Origin: Streptomyces sp. CB09001
GTDB taxonomy: Bacteria; Actinomycetota; Actinomycetes; Streptomycetales; Streptomycetaceae
Assembly (NCBI RefSeq): GCF_003369795.1
Contig: NZ_CP026730.1
Span: 310,001-374,000, forward strand
Direction: 5' to 3'
Length of the DNA: 64,000 nucleotides
The notes beneath the pieces are model-generated. The model was not told where the DNA came from. It did no database searches and saw nothing but the letters and a program-made list of their open reading frames with translations. Numbering within the stretch: position 1 is the first letter of the stretch; every line of letters starts with the position of its first letter. Below are positions 43,322 through 51,959 of this stretch, one piece after another. Both the position numbers and the translations under genes were made by a program.

Positions 43322-44287
43322 ATGACCACGCCCATGCCCACCTCCACCGCCGCCGCGCAGGCGCCCGCGAAGGCGTCCACGTCGCCCGCCGCGCCGGACC
43401 CCGGCCGGATCGCGCGCCGCCGCCGGCTCACCCAGTGGGGGTTCGTCGCCCCCGCCGTCGTCTTCATGCTGCTGTTCTTCGGCTACCCGCTCGTGCGCAA
43501 CGTCGTGATGAGCTTCCAGGACTACACGCCGAAGACCTTCTTCACCGGTGAGGCGCCCTTCAACGGTGCCGACAACTGGTCCAACGTGTTCCAGGACGCC
43601 CTGTTCGGCAAGGCGCTGTGGCACACGCTCGTCTTCACGGCGGGCTCCCTGCTCGGCCAGTTCTGCATCGGCCTGGCGCTCGCGGTGTTCTTCAGCCGCC
43701 GCTTCCCCCTCAACGGTGTGCTGCGCTCGCTGATCCTGCTGCCCTGGCTGGTGCCCATGGTGGTGTCCGGCATCGTTTGGCGGCGCATCCTCGACCAGGA
43801 CACGGGCGTGCTCAACTCGTTCCTGGACACGCTCGGGATCGGCGGTCACACGCCCTGGCTGACCAGCCCGGAGATGGCCCTGCTCTCGGTCATCCTGGTC
43901 AACATCTGGATCGGCATCCCGTTCAACATGGTCATCCTGTACGGCGGCCTCCAGGAGATCCCGAAGGAGCTGCACGAGGCGGCCGCGCTGGACGGGGCCT
44001 CTGCCTGGCGGACCTTCCGTTCGGTGACCCTGCCGATGCTCAAGCCCGTCGTGACGGTGGTCCTCGTGCTGGGCTTCATGTCGACGGTGAAGATCCTCGA
44101 CCTGATCCTCGCCCTGACCGACGGCGGCCCGGCCGACGCCACCCAGACGCTCGGCACCCTGACCTACCAGAACTCGTTCGTCCAGCTGGACTTCGGCGCC
44201 GGCGCCGTCGTCGGCAACGTACTCATCCTGATCTCCGCCGTGTTCGCGGTGTTCTACCTGCGGGCCAACCGCACCGAGGGGAAGTGA
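43322..44287 (+). CDS. Sugar ABC transporter permease, MalF type
   Basis: The 321-residue protein has six membrane segments (first in LTQWGFVAPAVVFMLLFFGY) and the EAA loop ELHEAAALDGASAWRTFRSV that docks the ATPase. It forms the channel together with the next gene's product. The start is 12 bases after the binding protein's stop; GAGG lies at suitable distance. Confidence 0.93.
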   Translation: MTTPMPTSTAAAQAPAKASTSPAAPDPGRIARRRRLTQWGFVAPAVVFMLLFFGYPLVRNVVMSFQDYTPKTFFTGEAPFNGADNWSNVFQDALFGKALWHTLVFTAGSLLGQFCIGLALAVFFSRRFPLNGVLRSLILLPWLVPMVVSGIVWRRILDQDTGVLNSFLDTLGIGGHTPWLTSPEMALLSVILVNIWIGIPFNMVILYGGLQEIPKELHEAAALDGASAWRTFRSVTLPMLKPVVTVVLVLGFMSTVKILDLILALTDGGPADATQTLGTLTYQNSFVQLDFGAGAVVGNVLILISAVFAVFYLRANRTEGK

Positions 44288-44292
44288 CGTCC

Positions 44293-45120
44293 ATGGCCTC
44301 CCACACGCCCACCGCCTCCCGGCGCCGCTGGGGCTCCACCGTCGCCGGCGTTCTGATCCTGTGCGTGATGCTGTTCCCGCTGTACTGGATGCTCAACACC
44401 GCGCTCCAGCCCGACTCGGGGCTGCTCCAGGTCGACCCGGTGCCGGGCAGCCTGGACTTCTCCGGCTTCTCCAAGGCGATCAGCGACCAGGGCGGGCACC
44501 TGCTGACCTCGCTGGCGGTCTCGCTCGGCGCGGTCGCCATCTGCCTGGCGGTCTCGGCGCCCGCCGCGTACGGTCTCGCGCGGTTCGGGCTGCGCGGCTC
44601 GCGCACCATCGTGTTCGGCACGCTGATCACCCAGATGGTGCCGGGCATCGTCATCGCCAACGCGCTCTACAACTCCTACGTCGACCTGGGCCTGGTCAAC
44701 TCCTACTTCGGGCTGATGCTGGCGGACGCCTCGCTGGGCATCCCGTTCTCCATCGTGCTGATGCGCTCCTTCATGGTGTCCATCCCGGGCGAGGTGATCG
44801 AGGCGGCGCAGATCGACGGCGCCGGTCCGGTCCGCACCTTCGTACGGGTGGTGCTGCCGATGAGCCGCAACTCGCTGATCACGTCGGGGTTGTTCGCGTT
44901 CCTGTTCTCGTGGAGCGACTTCATGTTCGCGCTCACCCTGAACACGACCGACGAGGTCAAGCCCATCACCCTGGGCATCTACCAGTACATCGGCGCGCAC
45001 GTCGGCGACTGGGGCTCGGTGATGGCCGCGTCGGTGCTGTCCGCGGTGCCCGCCGCGATCCTCCTCGTCCTCGCCCAGAAGTACATCGCCGCCGGGATCT
45101 CCGGCGGCTCCGTCAAGTGA
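44293..45120 (+). CDS. Sugar ABC transporter permease, MalG type
   Basis: The 275-residue protein has six segments and the EAA loop VIEAAQIDGAGPVRTFVRVV. ATG 44293 is placed by GAGGGG just upstream; GTG 44284 is in frame but too close to that site. No ATPase gene follows, as in most streptomycete CUT1 importers, which share MsiK. The GH1 gene begins 42 bases later. Confidence 0.93.
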   Translation: MASHTPTASRRRWGSTVAGVLILCVMLFPLYWMLNTALQPDSGLLQVDPVPGSLDFSGFSKAISDQGGHLLTSLAVSLGAVAICLAVSAPAAYGLARFGLRGSRTIVFGTLITQMVPGIVIANALYNSYVDLGLVNSYFGLMLADASLGIPFSIVLMRSFMVSIPGEVIEAAQIDGAGPVRTFVRVVLPMSRNSLITSGLFAFLFSWSDFMFALTLNTTDEVKPITLGIYQYIGAHVGDWGSVMAASVLSAVPAAILLVLAQKYIAAGISGGSVK

Positions 45121-45161
45121 CCCCCGCACCGCCCCGAACGCATGGAGATGAGCAGCACAGC

Positions 45162-46541
45162 ATGAGTGAGTACCCCAGCTTCCCGCCCGGCTTCGTCCTC
45201 GGCGCCGCGACCGCCTCGTACCAGATCGAGGGCGCAGCGACCGAGGACGGCCGCGGTCCGTCGATCTGGGACACCTACAGCCACACCCCCGGCCTGGTGG
45301 TGAACGGCGACACCGGTGACGTGGCCTGCGACCACTACCACCGCTACCCCGAGGACGTGGCCCTGCTGCGCGACCTCGGCGTGGACTCGTACCGCTTCTC
45401 GATCGCCTGGCCGCGCATCGTGCCGGACGGCTCGGGCGCGGTGAATCCCAAGGGGCTCGACTTCTACTCCCGCCTGGTGGACGAACTGCTGGCGGCGGGC
45501 ATCGAACCGGCCGCCACCCTCTACCACTGGGACCTGCCACAGGCGTTGGAGGACCGGGGCGGCTGGCGGGTGCGGGAGACGGCGGAGCGGTTCGCCGAGT
45601 ACACGGCGGTGGTCGCGGAGCACCTGGGCGACCGGGTGCCGCGCTGGATCACCCTCAACGAGCCGTGGTGCAGTTCCTTCCTCGGGTACTCGATCGGCCG
45701 GCACGCGCCCGGCGCCAAGGAGGGCCGGGGCGCCCTGGCCGCCGCCCACCACCTGCTGGTCGGCCACGGGCTGGCCGTGCGGGCGCTGCGCGCGGCCGGG
45801 GTGCGCGAGGTCGGTATCACGCTCAACCTGGACCGCAACCTGCCCGCCACCGACTCCCCCGCCGACCTGGCGGCGGTGGTCCGCGCGGACACCCAGCACA
45901 ACCTGGTGTGGACCGAGCCGATCCTCGCGGGCCGCTACCCGGCCACCGAGGAGGAGACCTGGGGCGAGCTGATCACCGGGGAGGACTTCCGGCGGGAGGG
46001 TGATCTGGGGCTGATCTCCCAGCCGCTGGACTTCCTCGGCGTCAACTACTACCGGCCGATCGTGGTCGCCGACGCCCCCCACCGCGAGAGCGACCCGGCC
46101 CGGCGCGTGGCGACGGACAACCGCTACGAGGAGGTACAGCACCCCGGAGTGCGGCACACGGCGATGAACTGGCCGGTCGTGCCGGACAGCTTCACCGACC
46201 TGCTGGTCCGGCTGAGGGAGCGGTACGGCGACGCGCTTCCACCCGTTCACATCACCGAGAACGGCTCGGCGGAGGACGACGCGGCCGCCGCCGACGGCAC
46301 GGTGCACGACGCCGACCGGGTCGCCTACCTGCGCGACCACCTCACGGCGCTGCGGGCGGCGATCGACGCGGGCGTGGACGTACGCGGGTACTACGTGTGG
46401 TCGCTGCTGGACAACTTCGAGTGGGCGTACGGCTACGACAAGCGTTTCGGCATCGTGCGGGTGGACTACGACACGCAGGAGCGCACCCCCAAGGACAGCT
46501 ACCGCTGGTACCGGGAGATGATCGCCGCCAACCGCGGGTGA
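45162..46541 (+). CDS. Beta-glycosidase, GH1
   Basis: The 459-residue GH1 enzyme starts FPPGFVLGAATASYQIEGAA. Its acid/base Glu is in TLNEPW (about residue 167) and its nucleophile Glu in VHITENGSAEDD (about 366); GYYVWSLLDNFEWAYGY is the +1/aglycone region. It has no signal peptide and so acts inside the cell, probably as a beta-glucosidase or galactosidase on the imported sugar after the xylosidase has trimmed it. The last step of the division of labour is inferred. Confidence 0.94.
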   Translation: MSEYPSFPPGFVLGAATASYQIEGAATEDGRGPSIWDTYSHTPGLVVNGDTGDVACDHYHRYPEDVALLRDLGVDSYRFSIAWPRIVPDGSGAVNPKGLDFYSRLVDELLAAGIEPAATLYHWDLPQALEDRGGWRVRETAERFAEYTAVVAEHLGDRVPRWITLNEPWCSSFLGYSIGRHAPGAKEGRGALAAAHHLLVGHGLAVRALRAAGVREVGITLNLDRNLPATDSPADLAAVVRADTQHNLVWTEPILAGRYPATEEETWGELITGEDFRREGDLGLISQPLDFLGVNYYRPIVVADAPHRESDPARRVATDNRYEEVQHPGVRHTAMNWPVVPDSFTDLLVRLRERYGDALPPVHITENGSAEDDAAAADGTVHDADRVAYLRDHLTALRAAIDAGVDVRGYYVWSLLDNFEWAYGYDKRFGIVRVDYDTQERTPKDSYRWYREMIAANRG

Positions 46542-46546
46542 AGGAG

Positions 46547-46596
46547 GCGGCCTGACGTGGAGCGCTGCCGGGCGGCCGCCCTCCGCGTCAGGCCGC
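46547..46596. terminator. Composite hairpin at the end of the GH1 operon
   Basis: GCGGCCTGACG (46547-46557) pairs perfectly with CGTCAGGCCGC (46586-46596). The loop carries a second perfect palindrome, GGGCGGCCGCCC (46570-46581). It lies 6 bases after the GH1 stop, and the right arm includes the stop codon of the opposite ROK remnant, so it can end transcription in both directions. Confidence 0.65.
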
Positions 46597-47084
46597 GTCC
46601 CGTTCCGCGTACGCCGCCGGGTCGGCCAGTACCTCGCGGACGATCACGCCGGCCGCGCCCCGGGCCGCGTCGCCGAGCGAGGACGCGGCCCGCAGCCGTT
46701 TGCCGGCCTCGCTCCACAGCCCGGACACCACGCGCAGGGCGAGTTCGCGGTCGACGGCCGGAGCGAGCCACTCCATGAGCTCGCGGTAGACGCCGCCGAG
46801 CATCACCGCCTCGGGGTCGAAGAGGTTCACCGCGCCCGAGACCACGACGCCCAGTTGCCGTCCGGCCCGATCGATCGCGGACAGTGCGCAGGGGTCGCCC
46901 CGCCGGGCACGGCGTTCGAGTTCGGCGACGACACCGCCGCCCGGGTCAGTCCCACGTGCGTGGCGACGCCGGCCCTGGTCGCCTCCCCCGCGTCGTGCAC
47001 GGCCCTCAGGACCAGGCTGAGGTTGTGCCGTCTGACCGTGGCCTTGTCGGCCTTCGGCTCCAGGGGGGTGAGGTTGTTCATCAT
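46588..47084 (-). pseudogene. ROK family regulator, internally deleted
   Basis: The 5' part (ATG about 47084) reads PLEPKADKATVRRHNLSLVL, RAVHDAGEATRAGVATHVGL, TRAAVSS, a ROK winged HTH. The frame then changes near 46925-46940, and the other frame reads VVAELERRARRGDPCALSAI, DRAGRQLGVVVSGAVNLFDP, EAVMLGG, the ROK C-terminus, to the stop at 46588. The whole sugar-kinase core, about 230 codons including the zinc motif, is missing and the parts are joined out of frame. The gene is in the position expected for the local regulator of the GH31/GH1 cluster. Confidence 0.85.
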
Positions 47085-47139
47085 GGTGCTGTCGAGCGTA
47101 TGCGACACCCGGGGCACCGGGCCCCGGGTGCCCTCGCCG

Positions 47140-48810
47140 CTAGGCGGGCAGGTTCCACTTCTGGGTGCCGAGGCCGTTGCAGTCGTAGATCTGCAGCTTG
47201 GTGCCGTTGGCGGTGCCGCCGGACGGGATGTCCAGGCAGCGGCCGGACTGCGGGTTGAGCAGCGAGCCGTCGGCCTGGTGGCGCCACTGCTGGCCGCCGA
47301 CGCCCGGGGCGCAGTCCCACACCTGGACCTTGGTGAAGTTGGCCGTGCCGTTGCCGTCGATGTCCAGGCACTTGCCGAACGCGCGCACCGTGCCGTCGGG
47401 GGCCACGGACCAGCGCTGGCCGGTGGCGGTGCTGCAGTCCCACAGCTGGGCGGCGTTGCCGTTGCCGCTGGTGTTGGTGTCGACATCGAGGCACTTGCCC
47501 GCGACCCACGGCGTGGTGACCTGGCCGACCGGTCCGCCGAGGCTTCCGGTGCCGAAGCGGACCTGGCACTGGTTGCCGGTGCCGAGCCAGGTGGCGGTCA
47601 GGTAGAGGAAGGAGGTGCCGTCGGCGCGCGGCACGATCGGCGAGCTGTAGCCGGGGCAGGAGGGCTCACCGGGGTTGTAGCCGCCGGTGGGGCCGGTCTG
47701 GACCGGGGCCTCGATCTCGGTCCACTCCCCCGCGCCGAGGCGGGTGTTGGCGAAGACCACGGTGCCGGACTCCGACAGTACGGTCTTGTTCCCGGTGGGT
47801 CCGCTCACCACGCGCTGGCCGGACATCAGCAGTGTGCCGTCGGGTCCGCCGCCCGGCACCCAGGCGAGGTAGGGGGTGTGCAGCAGTTCCCTGCCGTCGG
47901 CGGTGCGCACCAGGGTGCCCGGATTGTCGGCGGGCGCCCAGTTCAGGCCGTCGGGGCTGGTCTTGGTGTACACCTCGCAGGCGTGGTCGGCGTCGGTGGC
48001 GTCCCGGCACATCTCGTACGCCATCATGAACCGCCCGTCGGGCAGCGCGACGACGATGGACATGCCGGGGCGGGCCAGGTTGTCGGCGGGGAAGGCGACG
48101 TCCTGGGTGAGGGTGCCGCTCCAGGTGCGGCCGCCGTCGGTGGAGGTGTAGTGGCCGATGACCTGGTTGTTGGTCGGGCTGTTCGCGGGCCGCTCGTCGG
48201 AGATGAAGCAGGCCAGCGTGTTGTCGGGGGCCAGCAGGAACCAGGGTTCCCAGATGCCGTGCCCGATGGTGTCGGGCAGGCCGCTGGTGCGGGTGCAGTC
48301 GGAGAGGTACTGCCAGCTCCGGCCGTGGTCGGTGCTCCTGAAGACCTCGACGCGCTGCGTGGTGTAGTCGCCGGCCTGCCAGGCGGTGCCGGCGGCGAGG
48401 AGGTCGCCCTGGTTCAGGCCGTTCGCGGTGCGCGGCACCTCGTAGAGGACGGGTGCCTCGATGTCCCAGCCCGGGGTGTGCGAGGTGATGGTGGAGATGG
48501 GGGCGGCGCTCCAGGTGCGCCCGCCGTCGGTGCTGCGGTGGACGGGCAGGGTGTTCGTGGCGCCCTGTTCGCGCCGGGCGTAGGTGGCCAGCATGGTCTG
48601 GCCCGCCGAGCCGTCGTGGTCGAGGCGGACGGCGCGCGGGTAGCTGTTGTCGCCCTGCGGGTGGGCCGCGAGGTCGGGCGACGCCAGGACCTGGCCGGCG
48701 GGCGCGGCCGACGCGGGCTGTGACCACAGGGACAGCAGGGCCGTGAGCAGGGCGAGGACGCCGAGCAGGGCCGGTGATCTTCTGAGAGTGGTGGGTGACG
48801 GGTTGCGCAC
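47140..48810 (-). CDS. Secreted sialidase-fold beta-propeller enzyme with C-terminal ricin domain
   Basis: The 556-residue precursor has a signal peptide (about residues 1-35, ALLGVLALLTALLSLWSQPA). A six-bladed propeller with Asp boxes follows (STDGGRTWS, STDHGRSW, STDGGRTWSG, TSPDGLNW). A ricin-B lectin domain with QxW-type repeats closes it (about 425-556; GKCLDVDTNTSGNGNAAQLW, SGRCLDIPSGGTANGTKLQI). The arginine triad and FRIP motif of true sialidases are not evident; GIWEPWFLLA and GWDIEAPVLYE are more like GH93 exo-arabinanase. AAGGAG supports GTG 48810. It is last in the operon; family GH33 or GH93 remains open. Confidence 0.83.
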   Translation of the reverse strand: MRNPSPTTLRRSPALLGVLALLTALLSLWSQPASAAPAGQVLASPDLAAHPQGDNSYPRAVRLDHDGSAGQTMLATYARREQGATNTLPVHRSTDGGRTWSAAPISTITSHTPGWDIEAPVLYEVPRTANGLNQGDLLAAGTAWQAGDYTTQRVEVFRSTDHGRSWQYLSDCTRTSGLPDTIGHGIWEPWFLLAPDNTLACFISDERPANSPTNNQVIGHYTSTDGGRTWSGTLTQDVAFPADNLARPGMSIVVALPDGRFMMAYEMCRDATDADHACEVYTKTSPDGLNWAPADNPGTLVRTADGRELLHTPYLAWVPGGGPDGTLLMSGQRVVSGPTGNKTVLSESGTVVFANTRLGAGEWTEIEAPVQTGPTGGYNPGEPSCPGYSSPIVPRADGTSFLYLTATWLGTGNQCQVRFGTGSLGGPVGQVTTPWVAGKCLDVDTNTSGNGNAAQLWDCSTATGQRWSVAPDGTVRAFGKCLDIDGNGTANFTKVQVWDCAPGVGGQQWRHQADGSLLNPQSGRCLDIPSGGTANGTKLQIYDCNGLGTQKWNLPA

Positions 48811-48849
48811 GGATCGACTCCTTGGTGGTGGGGATGTCGGGTGGTGCGG

Positions 48850-48946
48850 GGTCGGTTGGCCGGTTGGCCGGTGGGCCGGTGGGTCGGTGGGTCGGTGGGT
48901 CGGTGGGTCGGTGGGGAGTCAGGCGGTCGGGAGTCAGGCGGTCGGG
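48850..48946. repeat. Octamer array (8 units) followed by a 15-bp duplication
   Basis: Eight 8-bp units run from 48850 to 48913, changing along the array from GGTCGGTT and GGCCGGTT through two GGCCGGTG to four perfect GGTCGGTG. Then a 15-bp unit occurs twice (48917-48931, 48932-48946); the second copy contains the stop codon of the GH2 gene. Together they fill the gap between GH2 and the propeller gene. Confidence 0.95.
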
Positions 48947-51015
48947 AGCGCCTGCGGGTCGTCGCCGATGTGGGGTGCGGTACGCGTGTCCACGTCCAGC
49001 GCGGTGCGCGCGGCGACGGTGCCGTCCACGACCAGTGCCAGGTGCAGCCGGCCGCTGGTCCAGCCCTCGGGCAGCGCGGCGGGCACGGTGACGGGGGCGC
49101 CGAGGACGTATGGCTTGGCCTCCGCGCGGCCGCCGGGGACGGCGTCGCCGGGAGCGTCGGGCGTCCTGGCGTACACCGGGGTCCAGGTGGTGTGCAGGGT
49201 GCCCGCGACCGGGTCGGCGCCGTGGTGGGAGACGTGGACGTCGACCGTGAAGTCGGGGCCGGGGGTGAGCAGGTCGCGGCCGGGTGCCACCGGCGTCACG
49301 TCCAGGACGAGGGTGGTCGGCGCGTTGGCGTGCGCCGGGTCGACGCCCGCGAGGTCCTTCGCGCCGCGCCCGAAGTCCAGCAGCCCGGCGCTCTCGTGCT
49401 CGATGTCGTACAGCTCGGTGTACACGTACCCGGCGAGCCGGTCGTGGCGGCGCAGCTCCTGGGTCTGCCAGCGCAGGTGCCAGGCGCGGTCCAGGCCGGT
49501 GAAGCCACCGCCGTACTCGCTGTTGAGGTTGGGCAGGCCGCGCAGCGGCTGACCGGGGACGGCGAGCTTCTTGTGGACGACGAGGTCGGGGCCCAGCTTG
49601 ACGGGGAAGTCGTCGCGTTCGCCGGAGAGCAGCTCGGCGACGGTGGTGGCCCAGGAGGCGGCGCTCTCGTCGTAGTAGTGCCAGTCGAGCAGGTCGGTCT
49701 TGACGTGGGTCCAGCCGGAGTTGTCGACGACCGGGCGGGTGGCGTCGAGGGCCTTGAGGCGGTCGTAGGCGTCGGCGGTGGCGCGCTGCTTGGCCGGGTC
49801 GCCGGGAATGTCCCAGTCCAGGCCCCATTCCTCGTTGTACAGGCCCCAGATGACGATGGCGGGGCTGTTGCCGTCGCGTTCGACCATGGGCTCGATCTGC
49901 TCGGTGAAGGCGGTGACGGATGCGGGTGAGAAGCGGCCGGGCGAGGCGGGTTCGGCCCACAGGAGCATGCCGAGGGTGTCGGCGTGGTGGGTGAAGCGGG
50001 GGTCCTCCAGTTTGAGGTGCTTGCGGACGAGGTTGTAGCCGGCCTCGGCCGCGAGTTCGAGGTCGTGCCGCAGGGCGGCGTCGTCGGGGGCGGTGATGCC
50101 GCTTTCGGGCCAGTAGCCCTGGTCGAGCACACCGCGCACGAACAGCCGCCGCCCGTTGAGGTACAGGGATTCGCCGTCGACGGTGACGGTGCGCAGTCCG
50201 GTGTACGCGGCGACCCGGTCGGTGCCGTCGGCGGAGGTGAGTTCGGCGTCGACGTGGTAGAGGTGCGGGTCCTCGGGCGACCACGGCCTCGGTGCGGCGA
50301 GCGGGAGTTCGGTGTTGAGCCGTCCGTCGGGGTCCACGGTCGCCGTGACTGCGGTGTCCTCGTCGCGTACCCGCAGCCGGAGTTCGGCGCGGTCCGCCGC
50401 GGGGCCGTGCACGACGGCTTCGACGGTGATGCCGGTCAGGTCGCCGTTCGGGCGCAGCCGGAGCGCGGCGAGGTGGGTGGCGGGACGGGCTTCCAGCCAG
50501 ACGCTCTGCCAGATGCCCGAGGACGGGGTGAAGCAGACGCCGTCGTAGTCGTCGCGGGGCATGCTGCGCTGTTTGCCGTGGGCGATGTCCAGCTTGTCCG
50601 CGGGGGCGTGCACCCGCACCGTGAGCAGGTGATCGCCGTCGCCGAGCGCGTCGGTGACGTCGGCGGCGAAGGGGGTGTAGCCGCCCTCGTGGCGGGCGAC
50701 TTCGGTGCCGTCGACCCAGACGGTCGCGGCGTGGTGCACGGCGCCGAAGTGCAGGATGACGCGCTGTCCGGCCCAGTCGGAGGGCACAGTGAACGTGCGC
50801 CGGTACCAGGCGGTCCGGAGCCAGTGCTCGGCGATGCCGGAGGCGGGCGTCTCCCAGGCGAAGGGCACGGTGATCGACCGGTCGTAGCCGTCGGGGGCGT
50901 CGGCCGCGTACCGCTCGGCGGGGTCGGCGCGGAAGTCCCAGGTGCCGTTGAGGGTGAGCCAGGAGTGGGACCGGTCGAAGTGGGGCCGGGGGTATTCGGG
51001 ACGGGGGGTGGTCAT
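48934..51015 (-). CDS. Glycoside hydrolase family 2 (beta-galactosidase/glucuronidase/mannosidase-like)
   Basis: The 693-residue enzyme has the GH2 order: sugar-binding jelly-roll (AWYRRTFTVPSDWAGQRVIL, then VWVDGTEVARHEGGYTPF), Ig-like domain, and TIM barrel. The acid/base Glu is in GLYNEEWG (about 395) and the nucleophile Glu in NLNSEYGGG (about 500). It has no signal peptide, so it acts on imported sugars. GH2 specificity cannot be read from these motifs. It lies between the permeases and the secreted propeller protein. Confidence 0.9.
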   Translation of the reverse strand: MTTPRPEYPRPHFDRSHSWLTLNGTWDFRADPAERYAADAPDGYDRSITVPFAWETPASGIAEHWLRTAWYRRTFTVPSDWAGQRVILHFGAVHHAATVWVDGTEVARHEGGYTPFAADVTDALGDGDHLLTVRVHAPADKLDIAHGKQRSMPRDDYDGVCFTPSSGIWQSVWLEARPATHLAALRLRPNGDLTGITVEAVVHGPAADRAELRLRVRDEDTAVTATVDPDGRLNTELPLAAPRPWSPEDPHLYHVDAELTSADGTDRVAAYTGLRTVTVDGESLYLNGRRLFVRGVLDQGYWPESGITAPDDAALRHDLELAAEAGYNLVRKHLKLEDPRFTHHADTLGMLLWAEPASPGRFSPASVTAFTEQIEPMVERDGNSPAIVIWGLYNEEWGLDWDIPGDPAKQRATADAYDRLKALDATRPVVDNSGWTHVKTDLLDWHYYDESAASWATTVAELLSGERDDFPVKLGPDLVVHKKLAVPGQPLRGLPNLNSEYGGGFTGLDRAWHLRWQTQELRRHDRLAGYVYTELYDIEHESAGLLDFGRGAKDLAGVDPAHANAPTTLVLDVTPVAPGRDLLTPGPDFTVDVHVSHHGADPVAGTLHTTWTPVYARTPDAPGDAVPGGRAEAKPYVLGAPVTVPAALPEGWTSGRLHLALVVDGTVAARTALDVDTRTAPHIGDDPQALPTA

Positions 51016-51075
51016 GGGCGTGTGTGCTCCGATTCGGTGCGGCTGCGGGAGAGTCGGCGGGTGTACCGGGGGAGG

Positions 51076-51957
51076 TCAGCCCTTGACGCTGCCCGCGAGG
51101 ATCCCGTTGATGAAGTGGCGTTGCAGCAGGACGAAGAGGGCCAGTACGGGGAGCATCGCGATGCTTCCGGCGGCGAGCAGTTCGCCCCAGACGGTGGCGA
51201 AGTCGGCGCCGACGCGGTTGCCGGTGACGTTCTGCGCGAGGGTGGACAGCACCACCTGGAGCGTCTGGTGGCTCTCGTCGTTGACGGCGACGACCGGCCA
51301 GACGAAGTCGTTGTAGATGTTCATGGCGGTCAGGACGCCGAGCGCGGCGATGCCCGGCCGGATGACCGGCACCACGATCCGGGCGAAGATGCCGAACTCG
51401 CTCGCTCCGTCCACGCGTCCGGCGTCGAGGAGTTCGTCGGGCACGGCGGCGATGGTCTGCCGCATCCAGAAGATGCTGAAGGCGTCGATGCTGCCGGGCA
51501 GGATCAGCGCCCGGTAGGTGTTGACCCAGCCCAGCTCGCTCATCTCCAGGAGCAGCGGGATGACCAGTACGAGGGTCGGCAGCATCAGGGTCAGCATCAG
51601 CACGCCGAAGAGCAGGTTCTTGCCGGGGAAGCGGTACTTGGCGAAGGCGTAGCCGGCCAGCGGGCAGAAGAACATGGTCATCGCGCCCTTGACGGCCACG
51701 ACGAGCACGGTGTTGACGAACCCGGTGCCGATCGGCACGTCGTCGAACATCGCCCGGTAGTTGTCGAGCGTGGCCGAGCCGAGCGAGAAGGACAGCGGGT
51801 CGCGGACGATGTCGGCCGGCGGCTTCAGCGAGGAGCTGACGGCCCACCAGATGGGGTAGACGAACACGAGGGCGAGGAGGCCGAGCACGAGGTACTGGAG
51901 CGGTCCCGGGCGGGGCTGGGACATGCTCCGGCCCGCCTTCTTGGTCTGGCTGGTCAT
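51076..51957 (-). CDS. Sugar ABC transporter permease, MalG type (second system)
   Basis: The 293-residue protein has six segments and the EAA loop LLDAGRVDGASEFGIFARIV. ATG 51957 and GTG 51963 are both possible; AAGGACGAG fits the ATG better, while the GTG would overlap the upstream stop. It ends with NGILAGSVKG, typical of the family's C-terminus. Confidence 0.92.
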   Translation of the reverse strand: MTSQTKKAGRSMSQPRPGPLQYLVLGLLALVFVYPIWWAVSSSLKPPADIVRDPLSFSLGSATLDNYRAMFDDVPIGTGFVNTVLVVAVKGAMTMFFCPLAGYAFAKYRFPGKNLLFGVLMLTLMLPTLVLVIPLLLEMSELGWVNTYRALILPGSIDAFSIFWMRQTIAAVPDELLDAGRVDGASEFGIFARIVVPVIRPGIAALGVLTAMNIYNDFVWPVVAVNDESHQTLQVVLSTLAQNVTGNRVGADFATVWGELLAAGSIAMLPVLALFVLLQRHFINGILAGSVKG

Positions 51958-51959
51958 GG

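Noticed and set aside
47666-51847. Very long open frame (about 1390 codons) on the minus strand overlapping the GH2, permease and propeller genes
   Set aside because: It is out of frame with three well-recognised proteins and its translation is Arg/Pro/His-rich without domains; long shadow frames are normal in DNA with this GC content.
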